DNA of 64,000 nucleotides from Ulota crispa (GCA_963920765.1 OY987246.1:18658868-18722867); one strand, 5' to 3'; counted from the first letter of the stretch, positions 1-12,924 are shown. Notes: generated by a model from the letters alone, not told the origin. Made by a program: numbers and translations.

Positions 1-1100
1 CTCATATGGGCAAGGCCAAGCTTGTCAGGAGAAGAATGTTCTTTAATTGCTTAACTTGCCCCCATGAGACCATTGGACATGACAAACACTTTCTCAGCAA
101 TTGAAAGTAGCAAAAAGGAGCTTTTTAGTGGGACAAGAACTATGCCTAGTATGGAGCTTTATATTGGGACAAAGGGAGTAGTAGTTAAGAAAAATAGGTA
201 GAAATTATATTATATATGAGAATTGGATACTCTTCTTTCAATTTCAAAATGCAATTCCAAACTATAAAGTGCATTAAGTAGATAATACAATCTAGTTTTA
301 GGAAATATCAAGATAATAATTTAGAACTTACATCAATTTATTGCATTTTGAAGTTTCAAGAAACAAGTTTTTGCTAAATTTTAGTTTCTACCTGTCTTTC
401 TTAACTAGTATTGTACAGTGGTTCAGTTAAACAAGAGAGTAGGGTTTAGTGATTCCAAATGTGATTTTCAAAACTAGAGTGGCTACACGTGCTAGAAATT
501 CCAAATTGACCATTGTGAATAAGCTATACAAGTATACCTTGCACATACCTTGGTGCATGTGACTTTTCATGTGACATCTTACCCTCCCTTTCCCTACCTT
601 TTCCTCTCGTTTCTCTCTTCAAATTTCCTTTAGAGCCTTTCCTCTCTCCTCTCTTAAATTTCAAATTTTGGATGACAAATAGACAATGTTTGGCACCTAA
701 TATTTGTAAACATAAAAAATAGAAAAAAATTCCATGACTTTTTACCCTTCATTTGGATGCCTTTTCCTCTCCCTTCCCACTCTCTAATAGAACTTAGAGA
801 ATTATTTTATCTCGATTATATCATGAGATGGACAACCCGTGTTGAGTCCTTAACAAACAACCCACTTTATTAATAATATAGATGAATATTAAGCTATATA
901 AAAGATATTGGTAAAAAATTGCTACTGGTAGGATTGGGGTTGAAGTTTTCAAACCTTGTTGAGGATTATTCAACAGTAGGCACCTACGGACTTGGATTGG
1001 ATTTAGTTTAGATTGCATGCAAAATTCATTGGCACATAAAGGAACACTACAAAGGAACAAGAACTATCTCGAAGTATTAGTATGGATTTTTTTTAAATTG
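1..1100. other. AT-rich intergenic stretch, no gene seen
   Basis: No open frame here has exon-like composition or a recognisable domain. The sequence is AT-rich with short homopolymers. The stretch from roughly 1100 to 1590, just beyond the stop codon of the RING gene, is likely to hold its 3' untranslated region, but I see no decisive polyadenylation signal. Confidence 0.5.
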
Positions 1101-1590
1101 AATAGTGAAGGCATGACAGCAGGAAGTACTGTAATTTTCAGCTTAGAAGCACAAGGAACTTAAGATCAAAGGCTGAAGTTATTACACAACGATCAGTTTC
1201 AACCCCTGATTCCAGATGAAACTACAAAAAGATTACGATTACAAAAACCGCATCCAAGTATTCCATTTCATAAAAAAACGAACTTTCAGAAAAATCATCT
1301 TTCCAAATCACCAATTTTAAAATCATGGCAATCTGGAAGAGAAAAATAGTACTCGTTGCAAAAGAGAAGCACAAAAAAACAAGGGGGATTGTCACAAGAC
1401 AGATTTATACCAAATGCTGTAAAAAGCCAAACCGATATGCTACATAAAATTGCCGTTGCTGCTGCACCCCAACCCAACCGCTCAAAACTCTGAAGTCACA
1501 CACAAACGTATTTCTAGCATCTCCCAAACCCTCGCTCGACAAAAAAGAAGAAACAATTATGCACTCGTAACATAATGCATGAATTTTTTT

Positions 1591-4500
1591 TCAAACTCGA
1601 AGCCAAACCGAGGCAGACCGCGACAGCTTGACTGCCGAGTCAGGGTTGTAGGCTTTTCTACAGCCAGGGCAGCGTCCATCGTCCGAGGAGATTCTGTGGT
1701 AACAAAACAGACACAGTTGAAAGCCACAAGTGCAGGGCATATACGACGAGTCAGTCATGTCAAGCTCCTCGGTACAGATAGGACAGTAGGACGGAGTTGC
1801 AGGTTGTTGGTTCCCCCACATGTTTCCGTGCATGTTGCCCCAACCTTGATGATGGTTGTTACTGCTGGAATGGTTCGGGTACGAATGCTGCTTGGTGAGC
1901 CTCGGCAAAGTTGGAGGTCGGGACATATCATCCGGCCGCCAAGCCCTTCCTCCGTTTCCTCTCCTGCCTCCGAATCCAGAGCTCTTGTATTTGTATTCGG
2001 GTTTCAACTGGGCAATCTGCACGTCAGAATGATGCACACCGTTCTGCTTCTTGTCATGAAGCTCCTTCCCTTCACAATGCAGAGCACGATCAGAACTAGG
2101 ACCCTTTTGGGACCCTTCTGATCGATGTGGAGAATTCTGTACATGCAATGCATCAAAAGCAGACTCCCAGTCGTCTTCCGCATCGTGAGTCTCGTCATTA
2201 TCTTCGGAACCACTGCCTGTGCTGTAGCTGCTACTGGCACAAGAGCTGTTGGACCTTGACTTGCTTCTGTCACTACTGGAGCGTCCGTTGTTGGTCGAGT
2301 CCTGCTTGTGCTCACTTCCACCGTGTAGTTCTTCGTCCCTGAAATATTTTGGTGCCCTAGAAGAACCATCCTGCCTCCTTGATGGAACCTCCTTTTTCGA
2401 AGTCTTTGATTCATTCCTCATGCTAGTTCCAGGGGACCGTGAATGCGTGGCAGGTGACCCTACAGGCGTCCGCTCACTCACAGATCCACTTGACCCTGAA
2501 CCTTGACTGCGAGAGCTCCCTGACGGACCTGCCCTCTCCTGCGGCAAACACTCTCCATCCCCTATCTTGTGGTGCTGCTCACAATTATGATTCTGTGGCT
2601 GATCACTTTGTTGCTGCTGTTCCGCCTTCCCATGTTTTCCTGCAAGAGAACGCAATAAAACCTCAAGCCAGGCTCCAATGAACAAATCACATATATAGAA
2701 AGCAAGAGAAAAGATGTGACTCGACTAGGTAAGACTCTATCCTAACCCCAATAGAATCCCTGTCGACTTCCAACCTTTGCTAATTGAGTTTTGTGAACGA
2801 AGGTTGAACTGAATAGAGTTCACAAAACACCGTTCCCTCTATTGGATTCTAAAATATACAAGCAAAGAGCACGCCTACTTTATTTAGAAAACACTCAGGG
2901 CTAACGGATTTATGCTCTGTTTTATAGAACAATTCTGCGTCCTTCCTCTAGGTGCTGATTATCAGAAGTAGACACAACAGCAGATAGAATGGAATAAATT
3001 TGCAGCAGCCCGAAGCGTAGCCAGAATTAAAAGAAAGTAAAGCATGCTTCATGCGAAGTATGTGCAAAAACTAGGGGCTTTTAACAGAAAAAAATAAGCA
3101 CGGCTGTAACTTGAATATGATAAAACAGTGTTGAAAAGCTAGACATAGAACGAACTCCCACCTTAGACCCTACGTGTCGCAATTAAGTCCGAAACAAAAC
3201 ATATAGTCAAGAACAACTATTCCCTCTCTATCGGTTTTCTTCACTTTCACTATCATTGGCCTACAGGAAAGAAGCTCTACCTTGTGAGCCTTGAGATAAC
3301 CACTGCTCTCTACGAGCGTCCAGCTTATGCTGCTTCAGCTTGGCAGACCGGTTCACCTGAACACATAAACCATCTCATTTGAGCACAGAAAGCTGGGCAT
3401 CACGTTATACTGAAGCTGACAAGACCTTTCGCCGCATACTTCCACCATTAATTTGGTCAACTCGGAAGAAGACGATGAGAGGTCTAGGGCGACAATGCTT
3501 CTACAGAGATTTCACTGCTTAATCCAAAAAAAAAAAAAAACTAGCCCTGACCATGAAATCAGAAAATCTGTTACAATTCTCGGCAAGTAAAACGTTGTCT
3601 GGTAGACAAGCCCCAGCTAGAGCTACAGCATGCAAAAGACTACCAACACAAGAACAATTTCAAAAGCCTCAGACAACAATCTGCTGTTTGATACTTTGCG
3701 GTGCAGTGAACTCGGTCAGTCATTCGTTGTTATCGAGCTTTAGGAGACAGCAACAAATAACCAGACTAATTCATGACAGACAAAGCACAGAGCACGAAGC
3801 AAAACCCAGGGGATATTTGTCAGTAGCAACTATTTGAATATACAAAAGCCACGACCTCAGGATAACCAGAAAAACCGCAGAGAAGAATTGAAAAGGACAA
3901 GAGCGAGAAATCCTTTGGAGACTCTAGACTAGTAATGCACTTTAAAATCTCAGTAAGCCTTCGAAATCCTCTTGAAAATCACCATCACCTAAATTAAAGT
4001 AACACCGAACAAGTGAGAAAACAGACCTTCAGGAGACCTACTCCTGATTGACACAGACGAGTGCAGCTCCAGAACACTCCACAAAGAAAATCTACAGAGA
4101 GAACGGATGACAAATGATGGGTTTATATTCGAAGGTGTAGGGTTTCACGGATCTGCAACAGATATACTTCCGTACCGAAAAGGATACTCAATGTACAAGT
4201 GCAACAAAACCAAGAGTTATCCAGCCTCGTAAATTGCGGTCTAAATCTGTGTTCCGTACATTGGGAAGGAAAATTAAAGACCTCAAGAACACTCATTCGC
4301 ACACAAGATACAAACAGGTACATGTTGATACAACACCATATCCCCTCCCCAGATTGCTCCGTGCAAACTAGCAAACAGGTTCATGAAACTCTCAGCTGAT
4401 CGACGTAGAAACCAATGCACCATACAATGGAAATTTCGTCAACGATATACGCGGATAAGGGACATGGATAAACACGCTACGAAAATCCAGACCCTAAACT

Positions 4501-5090
4501 TGTCGCCAATTCTCGAAGTGCTATCGTCTCCGACAGCATGAAATTCGGGAGCACAAATCAACAAAGGTTCCATTACTCTGCGCTTCTTTAGTGATTTAAG
4601 ATCCATAAGCGTATAAAATGAATCATCGATCCACGGACATAGACCTACCAGAACCATCACTCGCGCTCCAATAACCACAAGAGACGGCCATCAAAACGCA
4701 CATATCTATTCCAAAACGGAAATTCCACTTCGATAGTCTCAAAAGCATCCAACCAAATCGATCCCGAGACAAAATTCACCACAAAATCCACGCCAAAACT
4801 ACAGATCCAGCACACTGGACCAACAAACATACCCGCTTCCGACGACTTGCATCCTTGGCGCTCAGAAATTCAGCCCTGCACTGCCGGTTGCTGCTGTTCT
4901 CCCCGCAGTTGCCGTTGCTTTGCAAGCGCGCAGAAGAATCCTGGTGCGGCTCTCCGGATGGCTGGCACTGAAACGACAAAACCGAAGCGTTGTTGTTGTT
5001 GTTGCTGCTGCTCGGCCCCGCTCCGGCAGCACTACCACCACCCCTGCGGCGCTGCTCGGCGTGCCCGTTCACGGTTGAAAGTGTTGCCAT
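1591..5090 (-). CDS. C-terminal RING-finger protein (CNOT4-like C4C4 RING)
   Basis: Three coding exons on the minus strand: 5090-4833, 3356-3281 and 2639-1591, giving 460 aa. Donors are GTATGT and GTAGAG; acceptors are TTCAG and TTGCAG; phases join cleanly. The RING lies at about residues 397-438 and uses eight cysteines (C397, C400, C414, C416, C421, C424, C435, C438), close to the all-Cys RING of the CCR4-NOT ligase CNOT4. Exon 2 encodes a basic conserved patch (VNRSAKLKQHKLDARREQW). Between them is a long low-complexity region rich in Ser, Gly, Asn and charged residues. CNOT4 itself carries its RING at the N-terminus followed by an RRM; here the RING is C-terminal and no RRM is visible, as in an uncharacterised plant RING family. 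E3 ubiquitin-ligase activity is inferred. An in-frame ATG at 5114 is an alternative start; 5090 has the better context (AACATGGC). Confidence 0.87.
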
Positions 5091-5114
5091 GTTAATACCA
5101 CATTCCACCACCAT

Positions 5115-5817
5115 ACCCTAACCGCTTTCTTCTGCTCTGCTTTTTCCGCAAAAAATGAAGCCTCTCTCCCGCACCGCACCGCAAAACACAACACCTCGAT
5201 AAACAACAACAAATGAACCTCGATAAACTCAAAACTGCACCAAAATCGCTCGTTCCGCGCTCAGTTTTCACGCAAATTCGTCGCCGTCGAAAGCACTCGC
5301 ACTGGAGATTGTTGCGCTCGATGTATTGGCAATGCTCACCATAAAAAAAATCTCTTGCGAAGCTGGAATGCCTTTCAAACGAAACCCTGGGACCCCGGGC
5401 ACCCGGACAGACACCACTTTATCAGCCTCGAGCCATCTCCGCCACCGAGCCTGAGTCTGAACCTATGCCGATCCTGGTTCCGAACCGAGAACGAGCCTAG
5501 GTTTCGAATCGAGGCTGAGCCTCGGTTGCGCGAGGAATCGGGTCGTCAGCAAGGTTTGGTGTCCAGGTGCCTTGGGACCGTGCCAGCCAGGGCCTCTCCG
5601 AACCGCGCTGGCCGTGCCCACGGCAGCCGTGGTGGGGACCCGGGCTGTGCCGTCCACAGCCGCGCTGTCTCCGCGTTGGCCGCTTTTTGGGCCGGGGCTG
5701 CCGCTTCAGGTCCCCTACAACCGATCCTACTCAGACTATTGCTCCAGTTTACTCACTAATTTTCTCACTAATTTACTATCATGGGGTTTCAAACCCTTAA
5801 AGGGTAAGTTCATTTTA
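5115..5817. promoter_or_regulatory. Upstream region of the RING gene, with a GC-rich patch
   Basis: About 700 bases precede the RING gene on its strand. The part nearest the start (5115-5350) should hold its 5' leader and promoter, though I cannot place a TATA box with confidence. From about 5380 to 5720 the base composition switches to strongly GC-rich with repeated GAACC/GAGCC-like words, very unlike the surrounding AT-rich spacer. Several overlapping open frames there are a by-product of that composition. A Mutator-like element begins at 5818. Confidence 0.45.
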
Positions 5818-6944
5818 GGGAAAATTTTATGAATATTCCTGAATTTTGCAATATTCGCATAGATACCCCTGCTTTTTCAGATACCCCTGCTTTTTCAGAT
5901 ACCCCTGCTTTTTTAGAAATTACATACCAAATTTTTTATGCATTTGCTAGTTTGTAAACGCATTTAGCAAGGCTAAATGAAAAATGGTGATTTTAGTTAG
6001 CATAGGTTAAGATTTGTATAAAAAAAATTCATTTGGAACGTTTCCACTTTTACTTTTGTACTTTATTTTATTTTTAAGTGGACATTGAACTAATTTTTTT
6101 CACTTTGGTTAAACTTGTATTCTACTCTATTTTTAAGTTGACATTAAACTAAAAAAGAATTCATCAAACTAACACACACGCTCACACACATGTCATTCTT
6201 CTATAAAATATAGATTTGTTGTGCTTGTACTTCCTTCATAATCTATACCATAAAATCACGCTGTTTGTTTGGATGTTTGAATTTTTGTTTGTTTGTTTGA
6301 TTGTTTGTTTGTTTGATTGTTTGATTGTTTGATTGTTTATTTGTTTGTTTGATTGTTTGTTTGTTTGTTTGTTTGTTTGTCTGTCACATTGAGATCTCTC
6401 GAACTATGTGTCCCCCCATTGCATGCTTGGTATCATTGGAAAGCTCTCGGCAAGGAGGGGTGCACGGGCTTGATTTGGTGACATTTGGACTTACGGTGGG
6501 AAAATTATTGAATTTCAAAGTTTTTATGGGTTAATTTTTTTTATATATTAATGATTGGCCAAATACAAGTTGTGTAAAAATAGGGTAGAGTACAAGTTGA
6601 ACTAAAGTAAAATTTGGATGTCCACTTAAAAATAAAGTAGAGTACAAGTTAAACTAAAGTAAAGTACTAGTTTAACCATGGGTGGCATGAGGAGATGGCA
6701 TGGAGGGCATGGGGGGGAGTGAAAGTTGGGCCAACGGCATAGGGCCACACTAGTCAATGTTGAAGAAGGAAATGTAATGAAACAAAAAAGAAGCAACGTG
6801 CACTCAAAAGAAGAAGGGAAGTGACATGCACAACAAAACAAACGCTTGAAAATTGTGATCCAAGGGTGTTTGTGTAATTTCTATAAAAGTAAGAGGTATT
6901 TATGTAAATATTGCAAACTTCAAGGGTATCCTTGAAATTTTCTT
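5818..6944. mobile_element. Mutator-like non-autonomous element (about 1.1 kb)
   Basis: The ends are inverted copies of the terminal sequence seen in the better-preserved element at 23441-23879 (start GGGAAAATTTTA, then a 'tttgcaatatt...atacccctg' block). The flanks TTCATTTTA (5809-5817) and TTTCTTTTA (6945-6953) agree at 7 of 9 positions, consistent with an old 9-bp target-site duplication. Inside are three tandem copies of an 18-bp word (about 5862-5916), a TTTG microsatellite (about 6275-6381) and an inner inverted repeat (about 6046-6150 against 6560-6680). Part of the inner sequence recurs in opposite orientation at 60400-60560. No transposase frame is present. Confidence 0.65.
6260..6381. 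repeat. (TTTG)n microsatellite
   Basis: Roughly 120 bases of nearly perfect TTTG/TTTGA repeats, lying inside the Mutator-like element. The repeated CLFVC-type open frame read through it is a repeat artefact. Confidence 0.9.
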
Positions 6945-7126
6945 TTTCTTTTATTAACTAATACAAACCAAAGCATTTAAAAAAAATGGAGCTAGTTTTT
7001 ATCAATTTTGAAAAATTTAAACCAATGTAGGCTAATTCCTCCATTAATTACCAAATGGAACGTGGATAACAAAAAGCTATCATTTCCATAAAAAATGCCC
7101 CAGTACAAACAATTAGTACCGATTAA

Positions 7127-8008
7127 CCCTTTAAAGACCACACTCATTTTCACAAAATCTACTAGAAACTAGGGTAGTAAACTAAAATGCAAAGTTGAAT
7201 CAAATATGGACATAGTTTGCATAATCCAACTATACAAATGGGAAGAACACCTTATCTACTATAAATCCTCAAAATTTCAACTAGATTCACTGTTGGAGGT
7301 GAAATATTATAATGATTGAGTGAGCTGTATGTGGAAAATCTCTAGTTTTTCATGCTTGTGTGGTTTTGAATGTTATCGCCTCATGCAAGTTTTGATTGAG
7401 GAGGGCCTTACATTTCTAATAAGACTAGTTTCACACAAAATGGATAAAATTAGAAATCACAAGGTGTAGCTAAGTGGACAAAAAGGGTAAAAAATCCCAC
7501 TTTTGTCGCTACCCTATAACGGTTCTACAAGATGTTTGATAAATGCTATGGAAAATTGGGCAAGTGAAAACAATCAAAAATTGGCCTTAAATGTAAGATG
7601 ACAAATTTTTAAGATGAAATGATAGCACCATTTCAATAGATCATCAAATATTACAATTATACTACTACCATATAGAGAAACAATACAAGCATATTTCTTG
7701 AGTAATTTGAATTTTTTTAAGATTGTACAATTGAAATGTAACATTCTTTTTGGATGTTTGATGTATTGAGTTGTTAATTTGATGCATCTTTGACCAAATA
7801 TGGATAAATATTTTGAGGCCATGCTGTATAAACACCATTATTTATCAACTCATATACCCAATTTTGTTATTGCTATCTTGGTTGAATACAAAATTCTTGT
7901 AACCACAAACATTCTTCAAGAACAATTTTCAAATTGTTAAGAGATTTTACTTTATATACCAAAAACCACTCTGCTGAACCAAAATATGGTTCGATGGTCT
8001 CTAAAGGG
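7127..8008. mobile_element. TTAA-flanked element A (882 bp)
   Basis: Bounded by TTAA at 7123-7126 and 8009-8012, with termini CCCTTTAAAGACCA and, on the other side, the reverse complement of CCCTTTAGAGACC. It is related along its length to the element at 49943-50838, read in the opposite direction. Both copies keep a related open frame of about 80 codons beginning MASK (here 7574-7822, minus). Substitutions between the two are not concentrated at third codon positions, so I do not call the frame a gene. Confidence 0.7.
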
Positions 8009-8012
8009 TTAA

Positions 8013-9733
8013 GAGAGAATTGGTCCTTTCTTACGTATGAACTTTTTACGAACTAAAAGATCTTTTCAATATTAGCTTATAATCATGGCTAATGAGTTAG
8101 CAACTAATTTGAGAAGGATTGATGTTTATTAGGCTTAATTTTAGGTCTACATTGTTAAAAACAAGCCGCGAGGCTCTATTTTTAAAGCCAGGTGGCTTGA
8201 ATAATAGTTTCCTATTTCTTTTATACTTATAAATGGTTTGTTTTTTGGCAAGACACCTACTATTGTAGGTTGATAGCTACTATTGTAGGTTGATAGCAGA
8301 TTTGGCATAAAATAATTCTTCAAAAATTTGCCTAATTATTCTATAAATTATTCTCCAAAAGTGCCCAATGTCAAACAAATCAAAAAATCAAAATGTCAAA
8401 TATTATAAAAGTCATTAAGCTTACTGACAATGGAAGGTTAAGGTTGATTCCAAGAGGGCTCAATCTACTGCAAAATTTATACCAAGGGCTAATTTTAGAA
8501 AGTGGAAGATGTTTAGAAAAAAACTTAACTCTACTAAAAAATTGGTTGAATGCCAAATAATAACAACTTTTTTTGAAAGTGCCTAATCTTGTTTAATTGT
8601 GAAATCAGATGCCTAATTGGGTTTTTCTCAAAAAATAATTGATTTGGCAGAGACCTGCGGAATCTGCTCCCAACTTACAGTCCTAAAATTTTCTTAAGGT
8701 AACTTCTCTTGATACAAAGCTTCCTCCCATATAGTTTAGAGTCAATAAGAAATTAAACATGTTGTTTCATACTTGTAACTTCAATTTCTTTGCTAATATG
8801 CCGAGAGGAGAGAAAGGATATACAATTTAAAAATAGGGGAATGAGTTCTATACTAGGGATAATGTTTATATATAGAAGTACAAAAACATAACCATTATTA
8901 TTTTTGGAAATCATATGTTATTTAGGAGTTTTTTTTTGTAATTTGATTTGCCCAATCACATTAGATTTGGAGAGTTGTTTGATCTTTAAGTAAAAGAAAA
9001 TTATATCATATTTGGGAATTTGAACTTTTCAAGTGAAGCTAACTTAATAGTTTAGAATAAACAAAAACATGATCAAAGGAAGGAAGTTAAGCATATTCAA
9101 CCTTTGAGCTTTTATATCATAATTAAACACCAAGATTGTTTGTAGTGTAATTATTGTAAACACAATCATTGTTGTATGTTACACATCTTAGTTACTACAA
9201 AAGTAGTTTTGTACATAAGTATTTCAAACTAGCCACTCCTAGAATTCAAAATACCACATGGAATGTTGTGAATGGCTACTAGTATTACAAAGTCTATAGA
9301 ATCTTGTGCAATGCTATCTACATTGTTGTGACTACTAAGGGCAAACTTGCAAAGGAAATCAAACACAGCCTAGGGTTAGCAACAATGAGCAAGCAAGTTA
9401 CAAGGAGATTGGGATTAACACCATATTCATTATAATGAGGGTTTTTTAGTGAAATGAGAGGTAATTTAAAGGAAATTCAAAAAAGTTCTAGGTCAACTCA
9501 ACAAAAGGTTTTGGGTCAATTTAATTTGATTTGAGCTAAATAAACAAAAAACCTTTCAGATTTGACCTAAATTGAAAGGTTTATGTCAATTGAGCTCGAT
9601 TCAAGTTGAAAAATCTCATTTTAATATGAAAACTCTCATTTTAATGGAAATTGGTGATTTTGGTCAAGATCAACATGTTTAATTTGAGAGGTCCCCATTC
9701 TCTCATTATAACAAATATGGTATTGATTGCTCG
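8013..9733. other. AT-rich spacer, no gene seen
   Basis: AT-rich sequence without recognisable genes. The only local structure noticed is a direct duplication of about 20 bases (ctactattgtaggttgatag) at 8257-8296. Confidence 0.5.
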
Positions 9734-9736
9734 GGG

Positions 9737-9942
9737 CACTAGTAGAAACTTGTGTTTTTCTTAACACATTTTTTTGAACGTCCACTTTTTTTTATGTTAT
9801 AATTGATGTTAAAGTTAACATCTTAATGTTAATTTTGATGTCAAAACTAACATCTTTGTGTTATGTTTGACGTCATTATTAACACACACAAAATTGGACA
9901 TCCAAAAAAATGCATCAAGAAAAACATGGGTTTCTACTAGTG
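9737..9942. mobile_element. CACTA-like MITE (206 bp)
   Basis: Starts CACTAGTAGAAAC and ends GTTTCTACTAGTG, with the inverted terminal repeats typical of CACTA (En/Spm) elements. It is flanked on both sides by GGG (9734-9736 and 9943-9945), a 3-bp target duplication as expected for this superfamily. The interior is AT-rich with repeated 'ttaacat' words and no coding frame. Confidence 0.85.
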
Positions 9943-9945
9943 GGG

Positions 9946-12249
9946 GGTCAATGTGTAAAAAAATAAGGAGATAGGTGCAAATGCCAAGTATTTTTTAGGG
10001 GGGTATTAGTTTTTTTTATTAAACACCCTATCATTATGTAATTTTCTACTTTGTGCTATTAAAGAAGGGGCTTGCATTACTTATAATTTTGAATTGATAT
10101 GAATAAATGATATGGTAAAGTAGATAAAAGAAAAAATTCTACTACATTTTTTTTAGACATTAAACTTCTTTCAAACTTTTTTTACCCTACTAACGACTAT
10201 ATTCAAGTTTCAACTATACCTTAACAAAAAAGTGTACTCAATACTACTATTGTACCTTCCATAAAAATTGTCAATGCTGTCCTATTACTAAGAAGGTATC
10301 ATATTATTGAATGTTATATAAATTGAATTTTAGGTTTAAGTCCTTTTTACATGATTAATATGAATGATATAGAGATCAATTTTTGATATTAACTTTACTT
10401 TAACCTACATTGTTTGATTCAATGTATAGTACATGTTTTTACAATATGCAAAATGATATACTTCACTAAATTGTGGTGCACAACAAGAAATTGTCAAATA
10501 TAATTTATATTATGCAAACTCTTTGATTGGCAAAAACATGCGGTACGTATGTTTACGTCAAGGTGTTATACATGTCTTTAGCGTATGCCAAATAATATGT
10601 AAGAAATAAATTTTGAATAGCAGCCAAAAAATGGAAACAGTGGAGAAGATAGACTCAGCAATTCCAAATCCCAAGTTGGATCTTGAACCTTGAACAACAA
10701 ACAACAAACAGAGGGCTCAGAGCAGGAACTGCCAATTTCCAAAATTAAATAACAACCACCTAAAGCCATCCAAAGTCTATTGTAGAAATTAGTAAAGTCT
10801 ATAAAATTATTGAACACTCTGAATATGCCACACACAAGGCAACAAGATTTACAACTTTTAGCCAAAAAAAGAATAAAAAGGGGGTATTTTAGGTCTAATT
10901 TTTTTCTAATTGGACCTATTTTTTTATACCCTATAGTAGTTTGAAGACATCTCATGATATTTTTGTACCCTATAGTATAAAAAACCAAATTATAATTTTT
11001 TTCTCAAATGTTTTATAGGCACCCTATCATTTGTTTGCACGTAGTTTCTACTGCTACCTCTCACTGCACCCCCCAAGATTGATTGTGCAAACGTCAATAA
11101 TGCATGTTGCCCTCTCTAGAATTGCAAGTATGGCAGCATGGGACTTAACACTATGCTTGTGGATCTTCTCACAAATTGGAGTTTTTTAATGGGGGCATTC
11201 AATGATACTATTTTTGACATTCCATGATGAAGCACGTCTCCATAACCACCTCTAAAAAAGATTGAATGAAAAAAAAATTTCCCCAACTTGGAGGGTATTT
11301 TTTGGGCAGTGAGGGGATGACTTTGGTCCCCTTGGGTGCTTAGGGGTTGAGGTAGGTAACTCTAACTTTTGACAATTTTTTTTTGTTTTTGTTCGTTTTG
11401 CTACTATCTAGAAGAGGAATTGAAAGCGCTTGTGAGTCCTTAAATAATTATTAACGGCTAAGATTTTTGTTTTTGTTTTAAAAAAGACAAGATAATTTTT
11501 AATAGCAAAAATTAGGTGATGTAAAATTGTGAGGATTATGCCAAAAGGCAAGTACATGGTAATAACAAAAAATATTTCTTTCATAACTTGGCCCAATGCT
11601 TTTGACTGTAATGCAAACTAACACGTACTTTTCTTGATGTGCCAACATGGTCCTTGTTTCACCTCCAAGAAATTATATTTCACATCAAAATCTTTGCTTG
11701 CAAGTATCATAAATTTGGCATTCCATTGATCTACATCATACATCCACTTTTAAATCATTCCAATGACTATCTTCTTTCTTTTCACAAGGAGTGAGAATGA
11801 GTCGAAACAATACATGTTTAACTACTTTTGAATATTTTAATGGAAATTCTAATCGTGATTCCCTCAAATGTAAAGTTATGAATTTTAATTTTGGACCCTC
11901 AAGCCCCTTATCTATGATATTCAAATTTAGAGAATTTTGTTTGGTTTTTCATTGGTCAAGCAACACGCACCCTAGAATGCGAGTGGGTAAGAAAAAAGAA
12001 AAGAAAAAGAATATAGCATGTGTGCATATTCATTTGGATTAGTATCTTTCATTCAAATTTGATATAAATAATTTTATTTTAATATTAATTTGAGTATTTC
12101 ATCTATTTTTCAACCAAATTTTTATTTATTGTTAAAGTAGCCAAGTGTCAAAATGAGGTAAGATTATGGCAAAAAATTGCATAGAAAAAGTATGTATTGG
12201 TGAATTATACAACAAGATTTTAGACATGGGAATGGACTTGTGGCTTACA
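9946..12249. other. AT-rich spacer with a degenerate repeat copy
   Basis: No gene recognised. Positions about 11040-11350 are a degenerate relative of the repeats at 12254-12622 and 61069-61448. They share the sequence around 'gggacttaacac...ttctcaca' and the right end 'cttgggtgcttaggggtt'. An open frame at 10578-10988 (minus) has no recognisable domain and biased composition. Confidence 0.5.
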
Positions 12250-12253
12250 TTAA

Positions 12254-12622
12254 CCCTTAAACATTCGGTGGGTGGCTGTGGCTTGTCCTTACTATAGCTT
12301 CAACAGTGTGTATATTGTAGCTTCAATAGTGTTTTGATGAATGGGCACCAATAGTATTGTTTCTAAAAGTTTCAAAAGTCAATAGTGTATGCCAACCTCA
12401 TGAAAATTGCAATAAGGGCAGCTTGGAACCAAACACTGTGATTTTGGATTTTCTCACAATTTGGGTTAGGTAAAAATATGAGTATATTTTACCTTCTATG
12501 ATAGATTATGTGTTTACGGTCACTTTTGAAAAAAAAATACAGATGAAAAACCACTTTTTTTTGTTGTATAGAATGCTTTTTCAGGACCAGAGGACAAAAA
12601 TGTCCTTATGGGCATTTAGGAG
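12254..12622. mobile_element. TTAA-flanked element B1 (369 bp)
   Basis: TTAA at 12250-12253 and 12623-12626 flank a left end CCCTTAAACATTCGG and a right end whose reverse complement begins CTCCTAAATGCCC. It is a clear sister of 61069-61448 and of degenerate copies near 11040-11350 and 13270-13510, sharing the phrase 'aaagtcaatagtg...ctcatgaaaattgc'. No coding frame. Confidence 0.65.
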
Positions 12623-12626
12623 TTAA

Positions 12627-12924
12627 ATCTTGCATTTAGGTTGCCTTAACAATTAGACTGTCTTATCCTAAAACGTTACCTCATGACTTATTGCTTAGCC
12701 ACTTAAAGATGCATACAACTCTCTAAATACTAGGATTGCACATGGTTTACGACCTGGATACCACTAGTTTATTTTTCCACAACTTTGTTATTATTATCAA
12801 ACCATATGATTTTTTTATATTGCAATAAGTATTAATGATAATTATTAAACTATCAATAAAGATTTATATATTGAAAAATGTCAAAAAATTAATGTGGGGC
12901 AACCTAAATGCAATATATAGTGTA
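12627..12924. mobile_element. Partial copy of the 35426-35724 MITE family
   Basis: From 'tcttgcatttaggttgcc' to 'ggcaacctaaatgcaatatatagtgta' this matches the element at 35426-35724 along its length. The extreme left end is missing at the junction with the TTAA element just upstream. Confidence 0.65.

Noticed and set aside
1579..2506. Plus-strand frames of up to 180 codons opposite the RING gene
   Set aside because: They lie entirely antisense to the long RING exon, have no domain, and their composition mirrors the Ser/Gly-rich codons on the other strand.
5355..5832. Overlapping plus-strand frames of 77-134 codons
   Set aside because: Several frames are open at once because the patch is GC-rich; none has a recognisable domain or splice context.
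10578..10988. 136-codon minus-strand frame
   Set aside because: No domain, rich in Phe/Cys/Ile as expected from AT-rich DNA, no start or splice support.
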